Under the pieces are notes generated by a model, which did no database searches, had not been told where the DNA came from, and saw nothing but the letters and a program-made list of their open reading frames with translations. The position numbers were made by a program, and so were the translations under genes. Positions 35,269-48,102 of a DNA stretch of 64,000 nt are shown here, in pieces. The DNA lies in assembly GCF_000069785.1 (NCBI RefSeq), contig NC_010528.1, positions 3,202,001-3,266,000 on the forward strand. Reading direction: 5' to 3'. The stretch is from Cupriavidus taiwanensis LMG 19424. GTDB lineage: Bacteria; Pseudomonadota; Gammaproteobacteria; Burkholderiales; Burkholderiaceae. Position 1 is the first letter of the stretch. The number at the start of each line of letters is the position of its first letter.

Positions 35269-35297
35269 CGTCCAGCCGCAAGGATCGGTGTTTAGGG

Positions 35298-36770
35298 TTA
35301 CACCACGCGCGAGTAGCGCGGCACGATGCGGATCGGCCGGGTGCCGTCGTTGGCGGCGCGCACGCCGTTGTCGGCAGGCTGGGCGGCGTCGTCGCGCAGG
35401 TAGCGGTCGAACACCATCGCCACGCGGCGCACCAGCAGCCGGCCCAGCGGCGTGACGGTCAGGCGGCCGGGCTCGCGGCACACCAGCCCGTCGGCAGCCA
35501 GGCGCTCCAACTCGGCCAGTTCCGCGGCGAATGCCTCGTTGAAATCGATGCCATGGCGCGCCTCGATGGCGGGGAGATCGAGCACGCCATGGCACATCAG
35601 GTCGCCGATGATCTCGCGCCGCAGGTGGTCGTCGCCCGTCATCGCCACGCCCCGCGCCAGCGGCAGGCGGCCCTGGTCGAGCGCGCCGTAGTAGTCGTCG
35701 AGCGTGCGCGCGTTCTGCACGTAGCGCCCCGCGATCGCACCGATGGCCGAGATGCCGAGCCCGACCTGGTCGTAGCCGGCGTGCGTCGAATAGCCCTGGA
35801 AATTGCGCTGCAGCCGGCCCTCGCGCTGGGCCACCGCGAGGTCGTCATCGGGCAGCGCGAAGTGGTCCATGCCGATATAGACGTAGCCCTCGGCGGTCAG
35901 CCGCTCGATGGTCGAGACCAGGATGTCGAGCTTCTCGCCGGCCGGCGGCAACGCCTGTTCGTCGATGCGGCGCTGCGGCTTGAACACGTGCGGCAGGTGC
36001 GCATAGCTGTAGACCGAAAGCCGGTCCGGGCGCAGCGCCAGCACCTGGTCGATGGTGCGGCCGAAGCGCGCCGCGGTCTGGTGCGGCAGCCCGTAGATCA
36101 GGTCCAGGCTGACCGAGCGGAAGCCCAGCGCGCGCGCGGCGTCGACCACGGCGCGGGTCTCCTGGAACGGCTGGATGCGGTGGATGGCCTGCTGTACCTC
36201 GGCATCGAAATCCTGCACACCCAGGCTGACGCGATTGAAGCCCAGTTCGGCCAGCAGCGCCATGCGGTCCCGGTCGACCCGGCGCGGGTCGATCTCGATC
36301 GAATGTTCGCCCTCGCCAGCCAGGTCGAAATGCGTGTTCAGCAATGCCATCACGCGGCGCATTTCGTCCGGGTTCAGGAAGGTCGGCGTGCCGCCGCCCC
36401 AGTGCGACTGGATAACCTGGCGGCGCGCGCCCAGGCGCCCGGCCACCAGCGCCATCTCGCGCCCCAGGTAGCTGACGTAGCGCGCACTGCGGCCGTGGTC
36501 GCGGGTGATGATCTTGTTGCAGCCGCAGTAGTAGCAGATGTTCTCGCAGAACGGGATATGCAGGTATAGCGACAGCGGCGCCGGCGCGTCGGCGCGGCAG
36601 GCGTCCAGCGCATCGTGATACAGCGACAGGTCGGGACCGTTATGGAACCGGTCGGCCGTCGGGTACGAGGTATAGCGCGGACCGTTGCCGTCGATGCGCC
36701 CGGCCAGCGCGCGGAAGTCGGAGAGCGCGCGGCGGTCGAGCGCGGGGGAAGTCATGGCAGACGGGTTCAT
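35298..36770 (-). CDS. hemN: Oxygen-independent coproporphyrinogen III oxidase HemN
   Basis: Radical-SAM enzyme that oxidatively decarboxylates coproporphyrinogen III to protoporphyrinogen IX without oxygen, for heme made under low oxygen. The 490-residue protein has the true HemN N-terminus [14 protein letters not shown], the iron-sulfur motif [15 protein letters not shown] (CxxxCxxC), the SAM-binding GGGTPTFL, and the later blocks SLGVQDFD and [11 protein letters not shown]. These separate it from the HemW-like proteins. ATG 36770 was taken; ATG 36755 is five codons further in and equally possible since neither has a strong ribosome-binding site. An FNR-type box sits 68 bases upstream of the ATG. 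Confidence 0.94.
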   Translation of the reverse strand: MNPSAMTSPALDRRALSDFRALAGRIDGNGPRYTSYPTADRFHNGPDLSLYHDALDACRADAPAPLSLYLHIPFCENICYYCGCNKIITRDHGRSARYVSYLGREMALVAGRLGARRQVIQSHWGGGTPTFLNPDEMRRVMALLNTHFDLAGEGEHSIEIDPRRVDRDRMALLAELGFNRVSLGVQDFDAEVQQAIHRIQPFQETRAVVDAARALGFRSVSLDLIYGLPHQTAARFGRTIDQVLALRPDRLSVYSYAHLPHVFKPQRRIDEQALPPAGEKLDILVSTIERLTAEGYVYIGMDHFALPDDDLAVAQREGRLQRNFQGYSTHAGYDQVGLGISAIGAIAGRYVQNARTLDDYYGALDQGRLPLARGVAMTGDDHLRREIIGDLMCHGVLDLPAIEARHGIDFNEAFAAELAELERLAADGLVCREPGRLTVTPLGRLLVRRVAMVFDRYLRDDAAQPADNGVRAANDGTRPIRIVPRYSRVV

Positions 36771-36831
36771 GGGGGGCGCGGGGGAATGGGTATGCGACAC
36801 GTCATCGTAGGACCGGGCCGGCGCCCGCAGC

Positions 36832-36845
36832 TTGACCGCCGTCAA
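36832..36845 (-). promoter_or_regulatory. FNR/Anr/Dnr-type box of hemN
   Basis: TTGAC-CGCC-GTCAA, a symmetrical variant of the FNR consensus. On the minus strand TACGAT (36804-36809) lies with its centre 32 bases from the box centre, as in class II activated promoters; transcription would start near 36797. Oxygen-controlled hemN is common in proteobacteria, which supports the call. Confidence 0.65.
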
Positions 36846-36963
36846 GCCCGGCACGGACCGGCAACAACGCTGCCTGCCGGGATGCGCGCGGACGTCACAT
36901 TGGCGTCATGTGTAGCGGATACGCTGCGCGCCACCACGCCCGCGCGATCCGTCCTTGCCAACC

Positions 36964-38100
36964 ATGTCACGTCCCTCTCGATCCACCACGCCCGCGCCGT
37001 ACCCACCGCTGCGCGCACACCCGCCGGCAGATGCGGGTCGACGCCGGCTGCTGGCCGCGAGCGGCATGGCGCTGGCGCTGCCGGCGGTGCCGGTGGGTTC
37101 CGCCCTGGCACAGGCGCCGCGCACGGTGGTAGTCGGCCATCTGGTCGACCGCAGCGGCGCGCAGGCTGACCTGGCGCGCGATTACCTGGCCGGGGCCAAG
37201 GTCCTGTTCGACGCCGTCAATGCCGCCGGCGGCGCGATGCGCATCCGCCATGTGGTGCGCGATGCCGACCCGGATCCGCGCCGCGCGCTGGCGCAGGCGG
37301 TGTCGCTGGCCGATAGCGAACAGGCCGGGTTGCTGTTCGGTCCCGGCGACCGGCTGCTGCCCGTGCTGGCGTCTTCGGCCGAACTGGTCCGGCGCGGCAT
37401 CCAGATCGTGGCACCGCTGTCAGGGCTGGCGCTGTCCGCGGACAATGTCTGGTTCACGCGCGCCGACTACCAGGCCGAACTGGACGCCGCCGCGCAGCAG
37501 TTGCGCGGCTACGGGCTGACGCACATCGCGCTGGCCGTGGCACCGGATTTTGCCGTGTCGTCGCTGGCCCGGCTGGAGGCGCAGACCGGCACCCGGGCGG
37601 TGGTGCTCGAAGGCACCGGCGAAGCGGCGGCGCGACGCATTGCCGCCGCGCGCCCGGGCGCGGTGATCGTCGCCGGCGACACCCTGGCCTATGCCGGTCT
37701 GGGCCGGGCACTGGCCGCGCAGGGTTGGTACGGGTTCCTGGTCGGCCTGTCCTCGGTCAGCGCCAATGCCGCGCGCGAGATCCTCGGCCGCGGCTACGCC
37801 GGCGGCCTGGTGCTGACCCAGGTAGCGCCGGGCCCGCAGCAGGCCACGTTGCGGGTGGTGAAGGAACACGTGGCGCGCATGAAGCAATACCTGGACGAGC
37901 CGCCGTCGCCGGCGACCCTGGCGGGCTATATCGGCGCCGCCTGGCTGGCGCGGTCGCTGCAGGGCGCGCGCCCGGGCGGCACGGCGGAGCTGCGGCGGGC
38001 GCTGCAGGGGCGCGTCGACGTGGGCGACTTCACGCTGGATTTCACGCACGGGCAGCGCGGCTCGCAGTACGTGACACTGGCGGTGACAGGCGCGCGCTAG
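36964..38100 (+). CDS. Periplasmic substrate-binding protein, Leu/Ile/Val type
   Basis: A 378-residue type I periplasmic binding protein. A long N-terminus contains GRRRLLAASGMALALPAVPVG, a signal with consecutive arginines that looks like a Tat signal, cut near ALAQA. The mature domain has VVVGHLVDRSGAQADLARDYLAGAKVLFDAVNAAGG (read in parts) and other family blocks, but the ligand-binding loop differs from classical LivJ/LivK. No ABC permease or ATPase genes are nearby, so it is an orphan receptor. ATG 36964 follows a TTG nine bases upstream in the same frame. The shared spacer with hemN is about 190 bases. Ligand unknown. Confidence 0.78.
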   Translation: MSRPSRSTTPAPYPPLRAHPPADAGRRRLLAASGMALALPAVPVGSALAQAPRTVVVGHLVDRSGAQADLARDYLAGAKVLFDAVNAAGGAMRIRHVVRDADPDPRRALAQAVSLADSEQAGLLFGPGDRLLPVLASSAELVRRGIQIVAPLSGLALSADNVWFTRADYQAELDAAAQQLRGYGLTHIALAVAPDFAVSSLARLEAQTGTRAVVLEGTGEAAARRIAAARPGAVIVAGDTLAYAGLGRALAAQGWYGFLVGLSSVSANAAREILGRGYAGGLVLTQVAPGPQQATLRVVKEHVARMKQYLDEPPSPATLAGYIGAAWLARSLQGARPGGTAELRRALQGRVDVGDFTLDFTHGQRGSQYVTLAVTGAR

Positions 38101-38124
38101 ACGTTGCTAGGGCGCCGGGCACGC

Positions 38125-40221
38125 TCAGCCGGCGACCGCCTTGCCACCATTGCCCAGCAGCGCCTTGAGCGCGCCGAGGCGGTCCTTCGGGCTCATTGCC
38201 GGGGTTGCGTCGACCGGCGCGGGCGCCTCTTCCAGCTTCATCTCGCCGATGAAGCGCGACGGCTGGCACGAGTAGGTCTCCCGCGCGCGCTTGCGCTTCT
38301 TGCACCAGCTGATCTGCAGGCTGCGCTGCGCGCGCGTGATGCCGACGTACATCAGCCGGCGCTCTTCCTCGATCTTCTCGTCGGTCATGTCGTCGTCTTC
38401 GCGGCAGTGGGGCAGGATCCCCTCTTCCACGCCGACCAGGAACACGTGCGGATATTCCAGTCCCTTGGAGGCGTGCAGCGTGGACAGCCGCACGGCGTCG
38501 GGATCTTCCTCGCGCCCTTCGAGCATGCTCATCAGCGCCACGGTCTGCGTCAGCTCGAGCAGGTTCTTGCCTTCGCTGCCGAAGCCGTCGGCGTTGTCGT
38601 AGCCGGTGGCTTCCTCGCCCTCGGCCGCTTCCGGCTTGGTGCCCTTGCGCTTGAGCCATTCGAGGAACTCGAGCGTATTGGTCCAGCGCGACTGCGCCTG
38701 CCGTTCGTCGAAGCTGTCGTACAGGTAGGCCTCGTAATGGATGCCGGCCATCAGGTCGTCGAGCACCTCGGTGGCCGGGTCCTTCGCCGCGCGGTCGGCC
38801 AGCCGCACCATCGATTCACAGAACACGCGCAGCGGCTCCAGCTGGCGCGGCTGCAGCTTGCCCTCGATGCCCCCCATCATCGCCGCCTCGAACAGCGACA
38901 CCTTGGCCTGCCCGGCGAACGTGCCCAGCACTTCGAGCGTGGTGTTGCCGACGCCGCGGCGCGGCGTGGTGATCGCGCGGATAAAGGCGGGATCGTCGTC
39001 GGGATTGGCGATCAGGCGCAGGTAGGCGCAGATGTCCTTGATCTCGGCCTTGTCGAAGAAGCTCTGGCCGCCCGACAGCACGTAGGGGATGCGCTCGCGC
39101 CGCAGGATCTGCTCGAACAGCCGCGCCTGGTGGTTGCCGCGGTACAGGATGGCGTAGTCGCGGAACTGCGCGCGGCGCTCGAACTTGTGCGCCGACAGGC
39201 GGAACACCACCGACTCGGCCTCGTGCTCCTCGTCGTTCATCGGGTGGATGGCAATGGGATCGCCCATGCCGTGCTCGCTCCACAGCTTCTTGTCGAACAG
39301 CTTGGGATTGTTGGCGATGACCGCGTTGGCCGCTTCCAGGATGCGCACGGTGGAGCGGTAGTTCTGCTCCAGCTTGATGACCTTGAGGTTGGGGAAGTCG
39401 GTCTGCAGCCCGCGCAGGTTGTCCAGCGTGGCGCCGCGCCAGCCATAGATGGCCTGGTCGTCGTCGCCCACCGCGGTGAAGGCCGGCGCGCGCAGGTGCG
39501 AGCCGCCCGCCAGCAGCTTGAGCAGCTGGTACTGGCAGGCGTTGGTGTCCTGGTACTCGTCGACCAGGAAGTAGCGCAGGCGGTTCTGCCACTTGAGCCG
39601 GACCGCTTCATCGCGCGCGAACAGCTCCGCCGGCAGGCGGATCAGGTCGTCGAAATCCACCGCCTGGTAGGCGTTCAGCGTGGCGACGTAGTTGCGGTAG
39701 ACCAGCGCGGCCTGGTGCTCGTCGGCATTGGCGGCCTGCGCGATCGCGGCCTCGGGATCGACCATGCCGTTCTTCCACAGCGAGATCGTGCTCTGCACGC
39801 CGCGGATCAGCTTCTTGTCGGTGGTACCCAGCTGCTCCTGGATCAGGCCGAAGCAGTCGTCCGAATCCATGATCGAGAACTGCGGCTTGAGGCCGACGTG
39901 CTCCGCCTCCATGCGCAGGATCTGAACGCCCAGCGAGTGGAAAGTACAGACCGTCAGCTGCTTGAGCGGGATGCGCTTGCCCTCGCGCGTGGTCTTGCCC
40001 TCCATCAGCTTGGCGATGCGCTCCTGCATCTCCTTGGCCGCCTTGTTGGTAAACGTGACGGCGGCGATATGGCGCGGCTCGAAACCCTTGTCCTCGATCA
40101 GATGCGCGATCTTCTGCGTGATCACCCGGGTCTTGCCGGAGCCCGCGCCGGCCAGCACCAGGCAAGGTCCGTCCAGGTAGCGGACGGCTTCGGATTGGGC
40201 GGGGTTCAGGCCATGGGTCAT
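38125..40221 (-). CDS. rep: ATP-dependent DNA helicase Rep
   Basis: Superfamily 1A 3'-5' helicase that clears proteins ahead of the replication fork. The 698-residue product carries all motifs: Walker A LAGAGSGKT (residues 23-31), AAVTFTNKAAKEMQERI, DEYQDTN for motif II, GDDDQAIYGWRGA for motif III, LEQNYRST, STLHASKGLEYPHVFLVGVEEG for motif V, and EEERRLMYVGITRA for motif VI. Length and the C-terminal end ETYSCQPSRFIGEM are closer to Rep than to UvrD or PcrA. The start ATG 40221 is at the natural N-terminus. It converges on the binding-protein gene with 24 bases between stops. Confidence 0.9.
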   Translation of the reverse strand: MTHGLNPAQSEAVRYLDGPCLVLAGAGSGKTRVITQKIAHLIEDKGFEPRHIAAVTFTNKAAKEMQERIAKLMEGKTTREGKRIPLKQLTVCTFHSLGVQILRMEAEHVGLKPQFSIMDSDDCFGLIQEQLGTTDKKLIRGVQSTISLWKNGMVDPEAAIAQAANADEHQAALVYRNYVATLNAYQAVDFDDLIRLPAELFARDEAVRLKWQNRLRYFLVDEYQDTNACQYQLLKLLAGGSHLRAPAFTAVGDDDQAIYGWRGATLDNLRGLQTDFPNLKVIKLEQNYRSTVRILEAANAVIANNPKLFDKKLWSEHGMGDPIAIHPMNDEEHEAESVVFRLSAHKFERRAQFRDYAILYRGNHQARLFEQILRRERIPYVLSGGQSFFDKAEIKDICAYLRLIANPDDDPAFIRAITTPRRGVGNTTLEVLGTFAGQAKVSLFEAAMMGGIEGKLQPRQLEPLRVFCESMVRLADRAAKDPATEVLDDLMAGIHYEAYLYDSFDERQAQSRWTNTLEFLEWLKRKGTKPEAAEGEEATGYDNADGFGSEGKNLLELTQTVALMSMLEGREEDPDAVRLSTLHASKGLEYPHVFLVGVEEGILPHCREDDDMTDEKIEEERRLMYVGITRAQRSLQISWCKKRKRARETYSCQPSRFIGEMKLEEAPAPVDATPAMSPKDRLGALKALLGNGGKAVAG

Positions 40222-40490
40222 GCGGGCAGATGTCGGGGCGGCAGCGGAATCGAGGAAAAGAAGGGATTTGCCGGCATCCCGTCACCCGGGGCTGCGGCAA
40301 AGCCGTCGATGTTAACACGCGCGCCGCGGCGGGTCAGTCAGCGCAAGCCGCGCGCGCGGGCCCGGCTGTGTCACTGGCGTAACACTTCGTAAAGACCGGA
40401 GCCAATGACATAACGCGACACTCTAACCAGTGTGTCCCCCGGTCCGCCGGATCGCTCGGGCATGCACAAATCATCACATCGGAGCCAACA

Positions 40491-40718
40491 ATGAAAACCC
40501 TGCAAACTTTGACCAAGGTGACCCTGATCGGCATGACGGTCGCGGCCTTTGCCGGTTGCGCGGACATGACCCCGAAACAACGTAATACCGCCATCGGCGC
40601 AGGTGCCGGCGCGGTGGGCGGCGCCGTGCTGACGGACGGCAGCGCCCTGGGTACGCTGGGCGGGGCGGCAGTGGGCGGTGTTATCGGTAACGTCGTCACC
40701 GACGACAAGAAGAAGTAA
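40491..40718 (+). CDS. Small glycine-zipper lipoprotein (OsmB-like)
   Basis: A 75-residue outer-membrane lipoprotein. The signal peptide ends in the lipobox AAFAGC (Cys about residue 23), and the mature part is one glycine-zipper hairpin (NTAIGAGAGAVGGAVLTDGSALGTLGGAAVGGVIGNVV, read in parts) followed by a charged end DDKKK. Such proteins are stress-linked in enteric bacteria; the role here is unknown. A CGGAG site precedes the ATG. It stands between rep (other strand) and the glycine riboswitch. Confidence 0.8.
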   Translation: MKTLQTLTKVTLIGMTVAAFAGCADMTPKQRNTAIGAGAGAVGGAVLTDGSALGTLGGAAVGGVIGNVVTDDKKK

Positions 40719-40761
40719 GCACTGTCGCGCAGCGGCGGGTACGGCAGCCTCTGCCTTGGTT

Positions 40762-40790
40762 TGACAAAGGCGGGGGCCTCCCGTACATTG
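40762..40790 (+). promoter_or_regulatory. Promoter of the gcv riboswitch transcript
   Basis: Perfect TTGACA (40762-40767), 17-base spacer, TACATT (40785-40790). The expected start, about 40797, coincides with the first base of the riboswitch P1 stem. This is among the strongest promoters in the window. Confidence 0.85.
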
Positions 40791-40796
40791 CGCGCA

Positions 40797-41087
40797 TCCG
40801 ACCGGGAGAGCGCGCATCGCCTGCGCCGCCGAAGGGGTATCACCCGAAAACTCTCAGGCACCACGGACCGGTCGGATCGGCATGCAACATGCACACGATG
40901 CATGCCGCACTCTGGAGAGCGGCACCCGCCATTCGTGGCGAGCGTGCCCACCGAAGGGGCGCGCGAGGACTGGAATCCGCAGGATCCGCCTCGTAATCTC
41001 TCAGGTATCGAGGACAGAGGGGTCATCCGCCGCAGCGGATTGCTGGCCATATCGGCTGGCGATCGTTGCGGCGGATGACCCTTTTTT
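40797..41087 (+). promoter_or_regulatory. Tandem glycine riboswitch
   Basis: Two glycine-binding aptamers followed by an expression platform. Aptamer I is bounded by a perfect 10-bp P1 (ATCCGACCGG at 40797-40806 with CCGGTCGGAT at 40869-40878) and contains GGAGAG, GCCGAAGGGG and ACTCTCAGGCACC. Aptamer II repeats the pattern: CTGGAGAGC, CACCGAAGGGGC and AATCTCTCAGGTATCGAGGACAG ending at about 41019 (motifs read in parts). The terminator hairpin at 41020-41087 comes next. Glycine binding is known to turn on gcv operons in this class; here the layout supports control by transcription ending before gcvT. Confidence 0.95.
41020..41087 (+). terminator. Riboswitch-controlled intrinsic terminator
   Basis: GGTCATCCGCCGCA (41021-41034) pairs with TGCGGCGGATGACC (41067-41080); one more G-C pair brings the stem to 15 bp, with CTTTTTT after it. 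The loop can form a smaller hairpin. Its 5' arm abuts aptamer II, so ligand binding could block it through competition. Confidence 0.9.
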
Positions 41088-41121
41088 GTTTTCGCCAACC
41101 GAGACTGCCCCCGAGGATTCC

Positions 41122-42249
41122 ATGACGCTCCAGGCCACGCCCCTCAACGCTATCCACCGCGCCCTCGGCGCCCGCATGGTCGACTTCGGCGGCTGGGACA
41201 TGCCGGTCAACTATGGCTCCCAGATCGAGGAGCACCATGCCGTGCGCAACGATGCCGGCATGTTCGACGTCTCGCACATGTGCGTGGTCGACCTCGCCGG
41301 CCCCAATACCCGCGCCTTCCTGCGCGGCCTGCTGGCCAACAACGTCGACAAGCTGCAGACCCCGGGCAAGGCACTCTATTCCTGCATGCTTGACGAGCAC
41401 GGCGGCGTCATCGACGACCTGATCGTCTATTTCTTTGCGGAAGACCGTTTCCGCCTGGTCGTCAACGCCGGCACCGCGGTCGGCGATATCGACTGGATCC
41501 GCGCCCGCAACGAGGCCACCGGCAGCGGCGTGACCATCACGCCGCGCCGCGAGGACGTTGCGCCCGCGGGCGTGCCGCCGCTGGCGATCGTCGCGGTGCA
41601 GGGGCCCAATGCCCGCGCCAAGGTCTGGAGCACCTTCCCGTCGACCCAGCCTTCCGACGCGCTCAAGCCGTTCAACGCGGTGGTGGTGCAGGATCCGGCC
41701 CTCGGCGAAGTGATGGTGGCACGCACCGGTTACACCGGCGAAGACGGCTTCGAACTGGTGGTACCGGCCGCCAGCGTCGCCGGCCTGTGGGAAAAGCTGC
41801 AAGCCGCCGGCGTGCGCCCGGCCGGCCTGGGTGCGCGCGACACGCTGCGCCTGGAAGCCGGCATGAACCTGTACGGCCAGGACATGGATATCAAGGTCTC
41901 GCCGCTGGATGCGGGCCTGGCGTGGACGGTCGACCTGCAGAGCGAGCGCGACTTCACCGGCAAGGCGGCGCTGGCCGCGGCCGGTTCGCGCCAGCAGTTT
42001 CTCGGCCTGATCCTGCGCGACAAAGGTGGCGTCCTGCGTGCCCACCAGAAAGTCATCACCCCCGCCGGTGACGGCGAAATCACCAGCGGCACGTTCAGCC
42101 CCTCGCTGTCGCAATCGATCGCGTTCGCGCGCCTGCCGCAAGGCGTGAACGTGGGCGACACCGTGCAGGTGGAGATCCGCGACCGCAAACTCAACGCGAC
42201 TGTGGTTAAACTGCCGTTTGTGCGTCATGGCAAGGCACTCGTGAGCTAA
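41122..42249 (+). CDS. gcvT: Glycine cleavage system T protein (aminomethyltransferase)
   Basis: GcvT takes the aminomethyl group from lipoyl-GcvH, releases ammonia and loads 5,10-methylene-tetrahydrofolate. The 375-residue protein has the N-terminal block [28 protein letters not shown] (read in parts), the folate-binding Asp in [13 protein letters not shown], the [13 protein letters not shown] motif, and [17 protein letters not shown] 41122 follows a CCGAGGA site; the frame upstream runs through the riboswitch. First gene of gcvTHP, controlled by the glycine riboswitch. Assignment is secure. Confidence 0.97.
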   Translation: MTLQATPLNAIHRALGARMVDFGGWDMPVNYGSQIEEHHAVRNDAGMFDVSHMCVVDLAGPNTRAFLRGLLANNVDKLQTPGKALYSCMLDEHGGVIDDLIVYFFAEDRFRLVVNAGTAVGDIDWIRARNEATGSGVTITPRREDVAPAGVPPLAIVAVQGPNARAKVWSTFPSTQPSDALKPFNAVVVQDPALGEVMVARTGYTGEDGFELVVPAASVAGLWEKLQAAGVRPAGLGARDTLRLEAGMNLYGQDMDIKVSPLDAGLAWTVDLQSERDFTGKAALAAAGSRQQFLGLILRDKGGVLRAHQKVITPAGDGEITSGTFSPSLSQSIAFARLPQGVNVGDTVQVEIRDRKLNATVVKLPFVRHGKALVS

Positions 42250-42348
42250 GGGAACGCCCCGCTCACCCAACGGTCGCCCTCGCCTGCCGGCAACGTTGCC
42301 GGGCAGGCATCACCCAACAAGAAACAGATCTGAATCCGGAGAACCTTC

Positions 42349-42729
42349 ATGAATTTCCCCGCTGACCTGAAGTACACCGAGTCGCATGAGTGGGTGCGCG
42401 TCGAAGCCGACGGCACGCTCACCATCGGCATCACCGACCACGCCCAGGACGCGCTGGGCGACATCGTCTTCCTGGAGCTGCCCGAAGTGGGCAAGGCGGT
42501 CGGTGCCGGCGACGCGCTGGCCGTGGTCGAGTCGGTGAAGGCCGCTTCCGACATCTACGCGCCCGTGGCCGGCGAAGTGATCGCCGTCAACGAGGCCGCC
42601 ACCGCGGCGCCGGAAAGCGTCAACGCCAACGCCTTCGACGCGTGGCTGTTCAAGCTCAAGCCGGCCAACGGCGACGACGTCAACGGCCTGATGTCGGCCG
42701 ACGCCTACAAGGCCAGCGTCGGCGCCTGA
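42349..42729 (+). CDS. gcvH: Glycine cleavage system H protein
   Basis: GcvH is the lipoyl carrier that shuttles between GcvP, GcvT and the L protein. The 126-residue product has the lipoylated Lys64 in [14 protein letters not shown], preceded by [13 protein letters not shown], and the end of the hybrid barrel at LFKLKPAN. Length matches the family. A GGAGAA site precedes the ATG, 99 bases after gcvT. The composite repeat at 42735-42819 lies between it and gcvP and may tune relative expression. Confidence 0.97.
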   Translation: MNFPADLKYTESHEWVRVEADGTLTIGITDHAQDALGDIVFLELPEVGKAVGAGDALAVVESVKAASDIYAPVAGEVIAVNEAATAAPESVNANAFDAWLFKLKPANGDDVNGLMSADAYKASVGA

Positions 42730-42734
42730 TTTTC

Positions 42735-42819
42735 GTCATTCCCGCGCAGGCGGGAATCCAGTGGCTTGCTTGCGCCGCTGAAAAAGTCACTGGGTTCCCG
42801 CCTTCGCGGGAACGACAAG
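42735..42819. repeat. Composite inverted repeat, copy 2 (gcvH-gcvP spacer)
   Basis: GTCATTCCCGC-GCAG-GCGGGAAT hairpin, then CCAGTG, a 25-base middle, CACTGG and the hairpin TTCCCGC-CTT-CGCGGGAA with CGAC. The right half (AAAGTCACTGGG...CGACAAG) is nearly identical to that at 18262-18298. CCAGTG/CACTGG lets the two hairpins fold into one structure. Confidence 0.85.
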
Positions 42820-42880
42820 CAAATTGACAGCGCGCCGGCGGGCTGACCACCTGCCGACGCGCCCCACGAGGTTCTTGCCA

Positions 42881-45811
<2,931 letters not shown>

Positions 45812-45903
45812 GCCGGCATCCCGGCCACAAGCTAAGCTGTACTCAGGGCGCCGCGCAACGCGGCGCCCGCCGGCCTGGTCCGGCGTCAATCTGGAGGCCG
45901 TCC

Positions 45904-47280
45904 GTGGCAGTCAGCGTATTCGATCTGTTCAAGGTGGGCATCGGCCCGTCGAGCTCGCACACCGTGGGCCCGATGCGCGCGGCGCTGATGTTCGCGCAGG
46001 GGCTGGAGCGCGACGGGCTGCTGCCGCAAGTCGCCAGCGTGCGGGTGGAGCTGTACGGCTCGCTCGGCGCCACCGGCAAGGGCCACGGCACCGACAAGGG
46101 CGTGATCCTGGGCCTGATGGGCGAGGCGCCCGACACCATCGACCCCGATTCCATCGACACGCGCCTGGCGGCCCTGCGCAAGACGCGCGAGCTGTCGCTG
46201 CTGGGCCGCCACATCGTGCCCTTCGTCGAGAAGGAGCACATCGCCTTCTACCGGCGCGAGGCCATGGCCGAGCATCCCAACGGCATGAAGTTCCATGCCT
46301 TCGACGGCAGCGGCGCGAGCCTGCGCGAAGCGCGCTACCTGTCGGTGGGCGGTGGCTTCGTGGTCACGGCGGGTGCGCCCAACACCCAGGTGCTCAACGC
46401 CGCGCAGCAGCTGCCGCATCCGTTCCGCAGCGGCAAGGACATGCTGCAGATGGCACAGGACAGCGGCAAGAGCATTGCGCGCCTGATGCTGGAGAACGAA
46501 CTGACGTGGCGCAGCGAGCAGGAAGTCGTCGACGGCCTGCTGCATATCTGGGACGTGATGCAGGCCTGCGTGGCGCGGGGCTGCCGTACCGATGGCGAAC
46601 TGCCGGGGCCGTTCAGGGTCAAGCGGCGCGCGCCCGAGTTGTACCGCAGCCTGACCGAGCGTGCCGAGCGCACGCTGTCGGACCCGCTTTCGGTGATGGA
46701 CTGGGTCAACCTGTACGCCATCGCCGTCAATGAAGAAAACGCCGCCGGCGGACGCGTGGTCACGGCGCCGACCAACGGCGCGGCCGGCATCATCCCCGCG
46801 GTGCTGCACTACTATGACCGCTTCGTGCCTGGCGCCAATCGCGAGGGCGTGGTCGACTTCCTGCTCACCGCGGGCGCGATCGGCCTGCTGTACAAGCTCA
46901 ACGCATCGATCTCCGGCGCCGAGGTCGGCTGCCAGGGCGAAGTCGGCGTGGCGTGCTCGATGGCGGCCGGCGCACTCGCCGCGGTCACCGGCGGCAGCCC
47001 GGCTCAGGTGGAAAACGCTGCCGAGATCGGCATGGAGCACAACCTGGGCCTGACCTGCGACCCGGTCGGCGGGCTGGTGCAGATCCCGTGCATCGAGCGC
47101 AACGCGATGGCGTCGGTCAAGGCAGTCAACGCGGCGCGCATGGCGCTGCGCGGCGACGGCACGCATTACGTGTCGCTCGACTCGGTGATCAAGACCATGC
47201 GGGAGACCGGGGCCGACATGAAGACCAAGTACAAGGAAACGGCGCGCGGCGGCCTGGCGGTGAATATCGTGGAGTGCTAG
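45904..47280 (+). CDS. sdaA: L-serine ammonia-lyase
   Basis: Turns L-serine into pyruvate and ammonia with a [4Fe-4S] cluster. The 458-residue one-chain protein has the N-terminal beta domain start [23 protein letters not shown] and the C-terminal catalytic domain with [38 protein letters not shown] and [25 protein letters not shown], which supply the cluster cysteines (motifs read in parts). A GGAGG site lies 8 bases before the GTG start. Directly behind gcvTHP, it would use serine made from glycine by the cleavage system plus GlyA, completing glycine breakdown to pyruvate. It may be read through from the riboswitch transcript. Confidence 0.95.
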   Translation: MAVSVFDLFKVGIGPSSSHTVGPMRAALMFAQGLERDGLLPQVASVRVELYGSLGATGKGHGTDKGVILGLMGEAPDTIDPDSIDTRLAALRKTRELSLLGRHIVPFVEKEHIAFYRREAMAEHPNGMKFHAFDGSGASLREARYLSVGGGFVVTAGAPNTQVLNAAQQLPHPFRSGKDMLQMAQDSGKSIARLMLENELTWRSEQEVVDGLLHIWDVMQACVARGCRTDGELPGPFRVKRRAPELYRSLTERAERTLSDPLSVMDWVNLYAIAVNEENAAGGRVVTAPTNGAAGIIPAVLHYYDRFVPGANREGVVDFLLTAGAIGLLYKLNASISGAEVGCQGEVGVACSMAAGALAAVTGGSPAQVENAAEIGMEHNLGLTCDPVGGLVQIPCIERNAMASVKAVNAARMALRGDGTHYVSLDSVIKTMRETGADMKTKYKETARGGLAVNIVEC

Positions 47281-47335
47281 CGCTGGCGCGGCGTATCATG
47301 GCGGCGTTCCCCGGCCAAACAACAAGAGGACGGCC

Positions 47336-48073
47336 ATGCAGACCTTCCACCAGCTGTTCGACGAGACCTCGTCCACCTTCACTTACCTGCTGATCGACGC
47401 CGCCACCGGGGACGCGCTGCTGATCGATCCGGTCGACCATCAGCTCGAGCGCGACCTCCAGCTGCTGCACGAGACCGGCGCGCGCCTGGCGTGGGTGATC
47501 GAGACCCATGCCCATGCCGACCACATCACCTCGGCCGGCCACCTCGCCTTGCAGACCGGCGCGCATACCGCGGCGCCGTCCGGCTGCGACATCAAGCCCG
47601 CGCACAAGCAGCTGATCGACGGCGATACCGTCGCCTTCGGCAAGCAGCTGCTGCGCGCGATCCAGACGCCCGGGCACACCGCCGGCAGCATGAGCTACCT
47701 GTGGGAAGAGCCCACCGCCGACGGCATCGTGCGCCGCGTCTTCACCGGCGATGCGCTGCTGATCGATGGCTGCGGCCGCACCGATTTCCAGTCCGGCGAC
47801 GCCGGCACGCTGTACGACAGCCTGACCCGCAAGCTGTTCGCGCTGCCCGACGACACGCTGGTCTATCCGGCCCATGACTACAAGGGCCGCACCGTGTCCA
47901 CCATCGGCCATGAACGCGCGCACAACAGCCGCGTCGCCGGCCGCACGCGCGAGCAGTTCGTCGAGATGATGCGCAACCTGAACCTGCCGCGCCCCAGGCT
48001 GATCGATGTCGCCGTGCCGGCCAACCAGCGCCTGGGCCTGCGCGATGGCGAGAGCGTGCCGCACGGCGCCTGA
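47336..48073 (+). CDS. MBL-fold persulfide dioxygenase-like protein (ETHE1 group)
   Basis: A 245-residue metallo-beta-lactamase-fold enzyme. The first metal motif is [15 protein letters not shown], the second region is [12 protein letters not shown], and the Asp region is [27 protein letters not shown]. The block [20 protein letters not shown] is characteristic of ETHE1-like persulfide dioxygenases, which use one iron to oxidise glutathione persulfide to sulfite. There is no fused or adjacent rhodanese. AGAGGA precedes the ATG. It is followed closely (29 bases) by an OsmC-family gene, which suggests a thiol or peroxide defence pair. Confidence 0.86.
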   Translation: MQTFHQLFDETSSTFTYLLIDAATGDALLIDPVDHQLERDLQLLHETGARLAWVIETHAHADHITSAGHLALQTGAHTAAPSGCDIKPAHKQLIDGDTVAFGKQLLRAIQTPGHTAGSMSYLWEEPTADGIVRRVFTGDALLIDGCGRTDFQSGDAGTLYDSLTRKLFALPDDTLVYPAHDYKGRTVSTIGHERAHNSRVAGRTREQFVEMMRNLNLPRPRLIDVAVPANQRLGLRDGESVPHGA

Positions 48074-48102
48074 AATCTTTCCCCAACCCCAGGAGTCCCT
48101 GC

